Shown here: positions 1-5,327 of the stretch, in pieces
Position numbering within the stretch: the stretch's first letter is position 1
Layout: each line of letters opens with the position of its first letter
Assembly (NCBI GenBank): GCA_003660605.1
Contig: QMUN01000076.1
Coordinates: 1-5,327 of the forward strand
DNA: 5,327 nucleotides
Reading direction: 5' to 3'
Origin: Thermococci archaeon
Lineage (GTDB): Archaea > Methanobacteriota_B > Thermococci > Methanofastidiosales > B48-G16
Position numbers and translations under genes: made by a program
Notes under the pieces: generated by a model
The model's database searches: none
What the model saw: the letters and a program-made list of their open reading frames with translations, nothing else
What the model was told of the DNA's origin: nothing

Positions 1-912
1 CATAATGATCTTGCAGCCCAAATAGCAAGACAGGCTAGGGTACTTGGAAAAGAGGAGGAGTTCAGTGTCGTATTTGCAGCTATGGGAATCACATTTGAAG
101 AGGCAAACTTCTTTATAAAAGATTTTGAGAGAACTGGAGCATTGGAAAGGGTGATAATGTTTTTGAATCTGGCTAACGACCCCTCAATTGAAAGAATAAT
201 AACACCAAGAACTGCGTTGACATGCGCAGAGTATCTTGCTTTCGAAAGAGATATGCATATTCTGGTAATACTGACAGATATGACTAATTACTGCGAGGCC
301 TTGAGAGAGATATCTGCGGCAAGAGAAGAAGTACCTGCAAGAAGGGGGTATCCTGGATATATGTATACTGACCTAGCATCTGTTTATGAAAGAGCTGGAA
401 GAATAAAGGGTAAAAAAGGTAGTATAACACAGATGCCCATACTTACTATGCCCGATGATGATATAAATCATCCCATTCCTGATCTCACTGGATACATTAC
501 AGAAGGACAGACGATTCTTTCAAGAGAATTGCACAGAAAGAACATATATCCTCCAATAGAAGTTTCTCTTTCATTATCGAGACTGATGCAGAAAGGTATT
601 GGCGAAGGAAGAACGAGAGAGGATCACTCTGGGGTTGCCTCCCAGTTATTTGGTGCCTATGCTGAAGGAAAAGAGTTGAGAGATCTTGTAGCTGTCGTTG
701 GAGAAGAAGCTCTCAGCAGTTCTGATAAAAAATATCTGGAATTTGCAGATGAGTTTGAAAAAAGATTTGTAAATCAGGATAGGGAAGAAGACAGAAGCAT
801 TGAAGAAACGTTAGAACTGGGATGGGAGTTATTATCATTATTTCCTGAGTCTGAATTAAAAAGAATAGATCCTGAATATATTGAGAAGTATTATAAAGGT
901 GAAAAACATTGA
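1..912 (+). CDS. atpB: A-type ATP synthase subunit B, 5'-truncated by window edge
   Basis: The reading frame is open from base 1, so the Met at 82 is internal and the gene starts upstream. About 303 C-terminal residues are visible; the family is usually about 460. Subunit B is the non-catalytic nucleotide-binding subunit that alternates with catalytic subunit A in the membrane-peripheral A1 head of the archaeal ATP synthase. The visible part begins [12 protein letters not shown], which in the family directly follows the degenerate P-loop position. It continues with the family signatures [65 protein letters not shown] and [10 protein letters not shown]. The SLSRLM motif carries the Arg (codon 580-582) that corresponds to the arginine finger known in the family. 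The C-terminal helical domain ends with [16 protein letters not shown]. The Pro usually found in the LPSLSRL stretch is absent here (VSLSLSRL). The gene overlaps atpD by 4 bp. Identification is secure from the motifs. Confidence 0.97.
   Translation, partial: HNDLAAQIARQARVLGKEEEFSVVFAAMGITFEEANFFIKDFERTGALERVIMFLNLANDPSIERIITPRTALTCAEYLAFERDMHILVILTDMTNYCEALREISAAREEVPARRGYPGYMYTDLASVYERAGRIKGKKGSITQMPILTMPDDDINHPIPDLTGYITEGQTILSRELHRKNIYPPIEVSLSLSRLMQKGIGEGRTREDHSGVASQLFGAYAEGKELRDLVAVVGEEALSSSDKKYLEFADEFEKRFVNQDREEDRSIEETLELGWELLSLFPESELKRIDPEYIEKYYKGEKH
898..902 (+). promoter_or_regulatory. Ribosome binding site for atpD (GGTGA)
   Basis: GGTGA lies inside the last codons of atpB, six bases before the TTG at 909. 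It matches the archaeal anti-Shine-Dalgarno (ATCACC) and supports TTG rather than a later ATG as the atpD start. Confidence 0.7.
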
Positions 913-1538
913 GAGAGATAAAGCCGACTCGCTCAGCTTTATTGAGATTAAACAGGAGAGTTTTACTGGCTGAAAGAGGGCATAGACTCTTAAAAGAAAA
1001 AAGAGATGTACTTGTTATAGAATTTTTTAGTATCTTTGAGGATCAGAAGTATCTTAGGAGAAAAATAAATGAAGATCTTAAAGATGCTTTTAAAGATTAT
1101 ATGAAACTAAGGATTGTAGACAGAGATATAGAAAACCTTGCCACAGTACTTCCTAAAATACAGAGTCCTGAGATAGAGATAAAAAGAAAAAATATTATGG
1201 GAGTTAATGTTCCTTTAATAAATTTGAAAAAAGGAAAAAGAACCCTTCTTGAAAGGGGATACAATCTCTATACTTCTTCTACACTTTTAGATGATGTTTA
1301 TGACAAATTCGGGGAGATACTTGAGGAAATAGTGAGACTTGGAGAGATAGAAAGATCAGTTAAGCTTCTAGCCAGAGAAATTGAAAAAACAAAGAGGAGA
1401 GTAAACGCATTGGAGTATATAATAATACCTGCCTTAGAAGAGAAGAGAAGGTTCATTCAGTTTCAATTAGATGAAAGGGAAAGAGAGGATTTTTTTAGGA
1501 TGAAGAGAGTCAAAAGCCTTATGGAAAGTAAAGCTTAA
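909..1538 (+). CDS. atpD: A-type ATP synthase subunit D (central shaft)
   Basis: This 209-residue protein matches archaeal/vacuolar ATPase subunit D, which is usually a little over 200 residues. It forms the long coiled-coil shaft that turns inside the A3B3 head and, with subunit F, couples it to the membrane rotor. The N-terminal helix holds [12 protein letters not shown] and [13 protein letters not shown] (residues 6-33), both family hallmarks. A short middle part follows (about 80-125), then the long C-terminal helix with [21 protein letters not shown] (about 157-177) and [16 protein letters not shown] (187-202). The start is TTG at 909, chosen because a GGTGA site lies six bases upstream and the family N-terminus (REIKPTR) begins right there. 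TTG and the atpB stop share TTGA, so translation is probably coupled. The B-then-D order is that of archaeal ATP synthase operons. No defects are seen. Confidence 0.96.
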   Translation: MREIKPTRSALLRLNRRVLLAERGHRLLKEKRDVLVIEFFSIFEDQKYLRRKINEDLKDAFKDYMKLRIVDRDIENLATVLPKIQSPEIEIKRKNIMGVNVPLINLKKGKRTLLERGYNLYTSSTLLDDVYDKFGEILEEIVRLGEIERSVKLLAREIEKTKRRVNALEYIIIPALEEKRRFIQFQLDEREREDFFRMKRVKSLMESKA

Positions 1539-1563
1539 AAGTGTAATTGCCCGTATAATATAT

Positions 1564-1567
1564 GGTG
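1564..1567 (+). promoter_or_regulatory. Ribosome binding site for prs (GGTG)
   Basis: GGTG sits six bases before the ATG at 1574, in the 35-bp gap after atpD. It supports this ATG. No convincing terminator is seen in the gap, so prs may be read through from the ATP synthase genes. Confidence 0.6.
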
Positions 1568-1573
1568 TAAAAA

Positions 1574-2434
1574 ATGTATGTGACTGGAATATCTTCAAAA
1601 TCCATAATAGAAAAACTGCCTTATGAGAAGATAGATGTAGAGTACCGAAGATTTCCTGATGGTGAGATGTATATAAGGTTTGAGGAAAAAATAAAAAAAA
1701 TAAGAGAACTTCTCATAGTTCAGTCTCTCTATCCTCCTCAGGATGTACATTTGATACAGCTATTTTTCATGCTTGACGCATGCAAAGAGTTGAATATAAA
1801 TGTCCACCTTTTTATTCCCTATCTTGCCTATGCACGACAGGATAAGAGATTTAAGGATTATGAATGCATATCCTCAAAGACAGTATTAAATATTCTAAAT
1901 TCTTTTAATTTAAAGAGCTTCTATACTATAGATGTTCATGAAAAAAAACTTTTAAAACATATTAAAACAGAGTCAAAAAACGTAACAGCGACGTCTATAA
2001 TAGGAAGGTATCTCAGAGAAGAAGACCTGAAAGATCCTGTGATAATTTCGCCTGATAAGGGGGCTATAGACATAGCGAGGAGGGTAGCTGAGATCCTGAA
2101 TTGTGAGTATGATTATCTGGAAAAGAAGAGGATCTCCGGAGATACTGTAGAGACAAGGCCCAAGAATATAGATACAAGGGGAAGAGATGTCGTAATTGTG
2201 GATGATATGATATCGACAGGAGGTACGATGGCAAGGGCATGTGAGATCTTAAAGAAGGAAGGAACAAGAAAGGTACTGGCTGGAGCTACTCATCTATTGA
2301 TGGTAGGGGGTGCAGAAGAGAAGCTTAAAGGGGCAGGTATAGATAAAATCTTTGGAACAGACTCCGTTCCTCATAAATATTCATCTATAAGTGTCGCTCC
2401 TCTGATAGAGGGGGAGTTAAAAATCATGCTATGA
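1574..2434 (+). CDS. prs: Ribose-phosphate diphosphokinase (PRPP synthetase)
   Basis: The enzyme makes 5-phosphoribosyl 1-diphosphate from ribose 5-phosphate and ATP in the cytoplasm, feeding purine, pyrimidine, histidine and tryptophan synthesis. At 286 residues it is the short archaeal size; bacterial enzymes are usually over 300. Visible motifs in order: RRFPDGEMYIR (25-35), the nucleotide-binding stretch PYLAYARQDKRF (82-93), the metal-site DVH (120-122), SPDKG (159-163), the KKR of the flexible catalytic loop (184-186), the PRPP loop VVIVDDMISTGGT (206-218), and GTDSVPH followed by SVAPLIEG (261-280). All expected active-site elements are present. The ATG at 1574 is preceded by GGTG and gives the normal family N-terminus. 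Its stop overlaps the next gene by ATGA. Identification is secure; the oligomeric class cannot be read from sequence alone. Confidence 0.96.
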   Translation: MYVTGISSKSIIEKLPYEKIDVEYRRFPDGEMYIRFEEKIKKIRELLIVQSLYPPQDVHLIQLFFMLDACKELNINVHLFIPYLAYARQDKRFKDYECISSKTVLNILNSFNLKSFYTIDVHEKKLLKHIKTESKNVTATSIIGRYLREEDLKDPVIISPDKGAIDIARRVAEILNCEYDYLEKKRISGDTVETRPKNIDTRGRDVVIVDDMISTGGTMARACEILKKEGTRKVLAGATHLLMVGGAEEKLKGAGIDKIFGTDSVPHKYSSISVAPLIEGELKIML

Positions 2435-2895
2435 AAGAAAAATTGGTACCTTTAAAAGATCAGAGATTCAAATGCCAGTTGTGTGGAGAATGCTGTAGGA
2501 ATAGGTGGGTGCCTTTAACATTGGGGGACATATCCAGAATAAAGAATGTAAAAGATGATTTTCTTCTGGTCTGGAATGAAAAGAAGTTCGTTATAGAGAG
2601 GAGAGAGTGGGATAATGGATGTATTTTTTTGAAAGATAATTTATGTGAAATAAACAAAATAAAACCTCTTATCTGTAGATTGTATCCTGTAGCTCTATCG
2701 GAAGTACCTGTTTTAAAGAATGATATCCCCTATCGTCTTAAAAATGGAAAAAAAGTATTTCTATATCTCGATAAAAGCTGTAAGGGTATTGGGAGAGGAA
2801 AAAAATTCGATATTAAAAAAATACTGGATCTGTGCGAAATAATCCTTCAAGAATCAAAAGAGACATCGCTGGAGAAACTGATAGAAATAATTTAA
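2431..2895 (+). CDS. YkgJ-type cysteine-cluster protein
   Basis: This 154-residue protein belongs to the CxxCxxCC (YkgJ) family, described as putative metal- or zinc/iron-binding proteins; no reaction has been firmly assigned. The N-terminal motif is FKCQLCGECCR with Cys15, Cys18, Cys21 and Cys22. Further family positions are Cys64 (GCIFL), Cys72 (LCEI), Cys82 in KPLICRLYPVAL, and Cys117 in SCKGIGRG; Cys135 is extra. Up to eight conserved cysteines could hold one iron-sulfur cluster or zinc; that is inference. It has no signal peptide or membrane segment, so it is probably cytoplasmic. The ATG overlaps the prs stop (ATGA) and no good ribosome binding site lies close by (the nearest purine run, 2408-2416, is 14 bases away), which points to translation coupled to prs. 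Whether it acts with PRPP synthetase is unknown. The stop codon abuts that of the opposing pth2 gene. Confidence 0.88.
   Translation: MKEKLVPLKDQRFKCQLCGECCRNRWVPLTLGDISRIKNVKDDFLLVWNEKKFVIERREWDNGCIFLKDNLCEINKIKPLICRLYPVALSEVPVLKNDIPYRLKNGKKVFLYLDKSCKGIGRGKKFDIKKILDLCEIILQESKETSLEKLIEII
2799..2821 (-). terminator. Candidate oligo-T terminator of the leftward gene block
   Basis: Read on the minus strand, two T7 runs (2821-2815 and 2805-2799) lie about 75-100 bases past the pth2 stop, inside the opposing YkgJ gene; a third T7 run follows at 2754-2748. Archaeal RNA polymerase stops at such T tracts without needing a hairpin. Lysine codons on the plus strand would produce the same pattern, so this is only a candidate. 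Confidence 0.35.
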
Positions 2896-3240
2896 CTACA
2901 AAAGCTTCAAGCTTCCCGTATGCCTATCTATTTCTTCATCCTTCCATGGCCCTATTCCTATGCATGTTATTGTATCTGGTGATATCTGAGTCATCCCTGC
3001 ATCCTTTATAAGAACAGTGGGAATTTCTCTTTTTACTCTTTCATAGAGCTCTAAAAGCTTTTCTTTATTTTCTATCTTCAGAACTATCTTTTTCTGCCCT
3101 TCGTATAGCCATTTATTGTATATATCTGGATAGTTTTTTCTGCAGAGTTCAGCTGATGCTAAAGATGCATGAGCTACCTGCGAAGCTATCTTTCCTTTTC
3201 CAAGCTTTAAATCTGCTCTGATTACTATGATCTGTTTCAT
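2896..3240 (-). CDS. pth2: Peptidyl-tRNA hydrolase, Pth2 type
   Basis: This 114-residue protein is the archaeal/eukaryotic type of peptidyl-tRNA hydrolase, unrelated to bacterial Pth. It frees tRNA from peptidyl-tRNA that drops off the ribosome. The length matches the family (about 115). Seen in order: ADLKLGKGKIASQVAHAS (9-26) with the conserved Lys12, Gly14, Lys15, Gln21 and His24; EGQKKIVLK (47-55); IKDAGMTQI (78-86); TITCIGIGP (90-98); and the C-terminal EEIDRHTGSLKLL. The acidic Asp80 of KDAG and Lys12 are among the residues linked to activity in this family. One position usually Gly (before the TIT stretch) is Asp89. The ATG at 3240 overlaps the stop of the upstream gene (ATGA); a weak GTGA lies four bases before it, so coupling is likely. 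The TAG stop abuts the stop of the opposing YkgJ gene with no base between. Confidence 0.96.
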   Translation of the reverse strand: MKQIIVIRADLKLGKGKIASQVAHASLASAELCRKNYPDIYNKWLYEGQKKIVLKIENKEKLLELYERVKREIPTVLIKDAGMTQISPDTITCIGIGPWKDEEIDRHTGSLKLL

Positions 3241-4373
3241 TCCTTCACATCCAGCAAAACAATATCTTCATTATTTTCCAAGAAGATCGTAAGTTTTTTT
3301 CCTTCACAATGGTAAAGATCTATCCCGTGCTCCAAAAAACTTTTTGCTTCTTTAGAGTATACAGATATTTTATAATTTCCTATATATAAATAGAGATGCC
3401 CTCTAATGTTCTCTACCATCTTTACTATACCTCTACCCCAAAACTTTCCTTCCAGTATTTCATCATCAAGATCATATATACAAATCTCATCGGAGATAAC
3501 TTTTGCCTCACCCACAAGCATCTTTTCTGACCTAAACTCTTTATAAACTCCCGAAACTTCAACTATGTATTCCTCAAATACTTCTCCTTTTATGTATGCC
3601 TTTATTTTTCCAGTTTCGTCTTCTAACTCTATTAAATACCCATCGTAGTAATATCTTCTTGATTTAACTTTTCCTTTAATGGTATAAACTTTATTTAACT
3701 CTAAATTGCATATTTTTACTATTCTTTTCCCCAAGTTCTCATAATAAAGACAGAAAAAATCTTTGTTAAATATCCCATAAGCCTTAATATAATCTCCGAA
3801 ATCAGATTTGATATCTATTTTTATATCGTTTATATATACTTCATCTCCTCTTTTTTCGGTTTTCCCCTCAAGGTAATCACATTTTAAAGGAAATATATCT
3901 TTTATAATAAGATTTTCATTTTTCATTTCTCCTATAATCCCTCCAATTCCATCAAAATCAAAGTTTTCATCAAAAACAAAACTTCCAAAATTAGTTTTAA
4001 TTCTATTTCCTTCCACATAGCATGCAAAAAAAGATTCATTGAGCCTATAGGGATCAAGTTTTTCTGGATATATCTGAAACTCTGGAAATCCTCTTTTTAT
4101 GTATTTTTCGGGTGTCTTTTTTAAAACTCCTTCAACGATAATATAATCTCCTATATCTATATCTTTCAACGAAAAAATCTCTATACCTTTGACAACTAAA
4201 AATTTTTCGTATGCTTCAGAAACTACTCCTTTTAAAACAACGTATTTTTCTAAATATTTTTCGGGATCTGAGGAGATCTCCTTTGGTTCTAAGTATAGAG
4301 AGAGAGCAAATAATGAACTCAGTCCTATTAAGGATGTTATTAGAGCTACTCCCAGCAGTGTTTTGTTTTCCAT
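3237..4373 (-). CDS. Membrane-anchored protein with predicted OB-fold repeats, function unknown
   Basis: I do not recognise this 378-residue protein as a named family. It starts with a hydrophobic stretch (about residues 6-28) after MENK, fitting an uncleaved membrane anchor or signal, so the rest is probably outside the membrane. The remainder is beta-rich and seems to be several barrels in a row. The clearest are residues 34-105 (DPEKYLEKYVVLKGVV, then GDYIIVEGVLKK) and 226-294 (VYTIKGKVKS, YLIELEDETGKIKAYIKG, YIVEVSGVYKE), with weaker units at about 112-168, 170-224 and 305-375. The alternation of a GxV strand, a glycine turn and a V-x-G-x strand is typical of OB folds. The first unit recalls CcmE-like haem chaperones, but no haem-binding His or CxxxY is seen. 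Six cysteines are scattered (118, 165, 208, 222, 298, 356). The ATG has no ribosome binding site; TATA-like sequence precedes it. The OB assignment is inference. Confidence 0.75.
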   Translation of the reverse strand: MENKTLLGVALITSLIGLSSLFALSLYLEPKEISSDPEKYLEKYVVLKGVVSEAYEKFLVVKGIEIFSLKDIDIGDYIIVEGVLKKTPEKYIKRGFPEFQIYPEKLDPYRLNESFFACYVEGNRIKTNFGSFVFDENFDFDGIGGIIGEMKNENLIIKDIFPLKCDYLEGKTEKRGDEVYINDIKIDIKSDFGDYIKAYGIFNKDFFCLYYENLGKRIVKICNLELNKVYTIKGKVKSRRYYYDGYLIELEDETGKIKAYIKGEVFEEYIVEVSGVYKEFRSEKMLVGEAKVISDEICIYDLDDEILEGKFWGRGIVKMVENIRGHLYLYIGNYKISVYSKEAKSFLEHGIDLYHCEGKKLTIFLENNEDIVLLDVKE

Positions 4374-4382
4374 GTACTTTGT

Positions 4383-4402
4383 TTTTAAAAGATTTTAAAA
4401 AA
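4383..4402 (-). promoter_or_regulatory. Possible TATA-box promoter for the OB-repeat gene
   Basis: The 29-bp gap upstream of the OB-repeat gene reads, on the minus strand, TTTTTTAAAA (4402-4393) followed by CTTTTAAAA (4391-4383). The first has its TTTAAAA centred about 23 bases before the ATG, close to the spacing expected for a leaderless archaeal transcript. The absence of a ribosome binding site before that ATG fits. The T6 run could instead help end transcription from the upstream genes. Low-complexity A/T sequence makes both readings tentative. Confidence 0.35.
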
Positions 4403-4624
4403 TTATCGGATCACTCTGTTCAGCAAAAACATTACCATAAGGATCAAAGATAGTATAACGGAGATCAGAATCAAACTCCTATCATTCCCGAATATGATTG
4501 GAATTGGCCCTATCATCACTATTCCTCCTGCTTTCACATCAACAGATGAAAAAGAATAAAGTAAAATCAGAAAAATTCCTATGAAAATTAAAACAAATCC
4601 CAAAAACAGAATTTTTTCGCTCAT
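4403..4624 (-). CDS. DUF131 / TIGR00304-type two-helix membrane protein
   Basis: This 73-residue protein has two hydrophobic helices (about residues 5-23 and 51-68) joined by a loop with the stretch GGIVMIGPIPIIFGND (33-48). That GG-x-V-x-IGPIPI-x-FG pattern and the overall size are what I know from the archaeal DUF131 (TIGR00304) family, whose function is not known. The helices end in a short basic tail (NRVIR). The start at 4624 is supported by a GGTGAT ribosome binding site and an ATGA overlap with the radical SAM gene. The glycine-proline loop between two helices is the only conserved part and probably carries whatever role the protein has; that is inference. The next gene downstream, also membrane-anchored, starts 29 bases after the stop. 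Confidence 0.85.
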   Translation of the reverse strand: MSEKILFLGFVLIFIGIFLILLYSFSSVDVKAGGIVMIGPIPIIFGNDRSLILISVILSLILMVMFLLNRVIR

Positions 4625-5327
4625 TTTATCACCAATCTTTCATATGCTTCTTTATTGTTTATGCATCCAGGATCAGGAGCTAGATAATCTCCAAAGTATC
4701 CGTATGCTCTTGCCCTTAATCCTCCACAGTAGAATCTGTAATCACAGTTCCCACAGTTTGAATTTAATATGTCTTTGTTTCTCAATTCTGTAAAAACTTT
4801 GTTTTTCTCCCATATTTCTTCAAAATCATCTCTTTTTATATTTCCTACGGTCAATGGAAAGAATACACATGGATCAATATCCCCATTGGGTCTTATTGCA
4901 CAGTAGAACCTTCCACATCCACATCCTCCAATGAATTCAGCTAAGTCTACTAATTTTCCTTTAAGATCTAAAGTATAGAAATGAGTTGGAATAGTTTTTC
5001 TATCTCCAAACTCTTTTTCTAATGCAACTCTGGCAAACTGCGGAGATGTACTCAGGACATTTACCTCACTTTTTTTCAATTTCTCATAAAGCATTTTCAA
5101 TAATTCCTCTCTTTCATCAGGAGTTAAGTCGTTTTCTACAATAAACTTTCCTCTCCCTGTGGGAACAAAGTTATAAGCCATAAACCAATTAACACCAATT
5201 TTTTCACAAAGATCTATTATCTCTGGAATCTCTTCATAGTTGTAATGAGTTGCAGTTGTTGCAATGTTTACAAAAATCCCCTCTTTTAAACAGTTCTTTA
5301 TTCCTTCCATCGTCTTTTCAAAAGCTC
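4621..5327 (-). CDS. Radical SAM/SPASM protein, 5'-truncated by window edge
   Basis: The frame stays open past the Met at 5310 to the window edge (AFEKT precedes it), so the true start and the radical SAM CxxxCxxC cluster lie outside. The visible 234 residues cover the end of the SAM barrel (NIATTATHYNYEEIPEI, then WFMAYNFVPTGRG) and a complete SPASM-type C-terminal domain. Counting from the Met at 5310, cysteines are at 130, 132, 137, 148, 186, 189, 195 and 216, in GGCGCGRFYC, NGDIDPC, CGNCDYRFYCGG, and DYLAPDPGC. VGNIKRDDFEEIW is the usual linker motif. Such domains bind one or two auxiliary 4Fe-4S clusters. The layout resembles AhbD-like haem synthases and other archaeal SPASM proteins acting on cofactors or peptides; the substrate cannot be named. 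Where AhbD-like proteins often have CGGCRARA, Leu198 replaces the second Cys. The stop overlaps the DUF131 gene by ATGA. Confidence 0.92.
   Translation of the reverse strand, partial: AFEKTMEGIKNCLKEGIFVNIATTATHYNYEEIPEIIDLCEKIGVNWFMAYNFVPTGRGKFIVENDLTPDEREELLKMLYEKLKKSEVNVLSTSPQFARVALEKEFGDRKTIPTHFYTLDLKGKLVDLAEFIGGCGCGRFYCAIRPNGDIDPCVFFPLTVGNIKRDDFEEIWEKNKVFTELRNKDILNSNCGNCDYRFYCGGLRARAYGYFGDYLAPDPGCINNKEAYERLVIK
4628..4633 (-). promoter_or_regulatory. Ribosome binding site for the DUF131 gene (GGTGAT)
   Basis: On the minus strand GGTGAT lies three bases before the ATG at 4624, inside the last codons of the radical SAM gene. It fully matches the archaeal anti-Shine-Dalgarno ATCACC and is the strongest such site in the window. 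Confidence 0.75.

Noticed and set aside
82..84. ATG at 82 as the start of the subunit B gene
   Set aside because: The frame is open and matches conserved AtpB residues from base 1, so this Met is internal.
1554..1563. TATAATATAT as a promoter for prs
   Set aside because: It lies only about 11-20 bases before the ATG, which would place the transcription start inside the coding sequence, and a GGTG ribosome binding site follows it; read-through from atpD is more likely.
2064..2267. Open frame antisense to prs
   Set aside because: It lies wholly opposite the PRPP-binding part of prs, has a low-complexity composition rich in Ser, Leu and Pro, and shows no recognisable motif.
2460..2657. Open frame antisense to the YkgJ gene
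   Set aside because: It mirrors the cysteine-cluster coding sequence and has no family motif of its own.
2902..2914. AAGCTT-C-AAGCTT as a repeat or terminator hairpin at the convergent junction
   Set aside because: The arms are self-complementary hexamers one base apart and cannot form a stable hairpin with a usable loop; they encode the C-terminal LKLL region of Pth2.
4189..4453. Two short plus-strand open frames opposite the start of the OB-repeat gene
   Set aside because: They overlap the membrane-anchor coding region on the other strand, lack ribosome binding sites and show no protein-like pattern.
4581..4793. Plus-strand open frame opposite the DUF131/radical SAM junction
   Set aside because: It is the reverse reading of the SPASM cysteine region, giving a Cys/Leu/His-rich artefact.
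5308..5310. ATG at 5310 (minus strand) as the start of the radical SAM gene
   Set aside because: Upstream codons encode AFEKT in frame, matching the family, and the N-terminal cluster-binding half would otherwise be missing; the gene simply runs off the window.

Overview
This window looks like part of an archaeal chromosome, most likely euryarchaeal. The evidence is the A-type (V/A) ATP synthase subunits B and D in archaeal order, a short archaeal-type PRPP synthetase, an archaeal/eukaryotic-type peptidyl-tRNA hydrolase (Pth2) and a member of the archaeal DUF131/TIGR00304 membrane-protein family. GGTG(AT)-type ribosome binding sites also fit archaeal 16S rRNA. The DNA is A+T-rich and favours AGA/AGG and ATA codons. 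Lineage and growth temperature cannot be fixed from this stretch.

Layout: the window is two head-on gene blocks with almost no non-coding DNA. The rightward block (1-2895) holds the 3' two thirds of atpB, atpD (TTG start, 4-bp overlap), a 35-bp gap with a GGTG ribosome binding site, prs, and a YkgJ-type cysteine-cluster gene overlapping prs by ATGA. The leftward block (5327 down to 2896) holds a radical SAM/SPASM protein cut by the window edge, a DUF131 two-helix membrane protein (ATGA overlap), a 29-bp A/T-only-like gap with TATA-like sequence, a membrane-anchored protein of about 380 residues that looks like a chain of OB-type beta barrels, and pth2 (ATGA overlap). The two blocks meet at 2895/2896 with zero bases between the two stop codons, so transcription of each must end inside the other's coding sequence or run on antisense.

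How the genes fit together: atpB and atpD encode the non-catalytic stator-ring subunit and the central-shaft subunit of the ATP synthase. Prs consumes ATP to make PRPP for nucleotide and amino-acid synthesis. Pth2 recycles peptidyl-tRNA. The YkgJ protein, the DUF131 protein, the OB-chain protein and the radical SAM protein have no firm function. I see no CRISPR, mobile element, tRNA, rRNA or obvious defence system. The least explained gene is the OB-chain membrane protein at 3237-4373.
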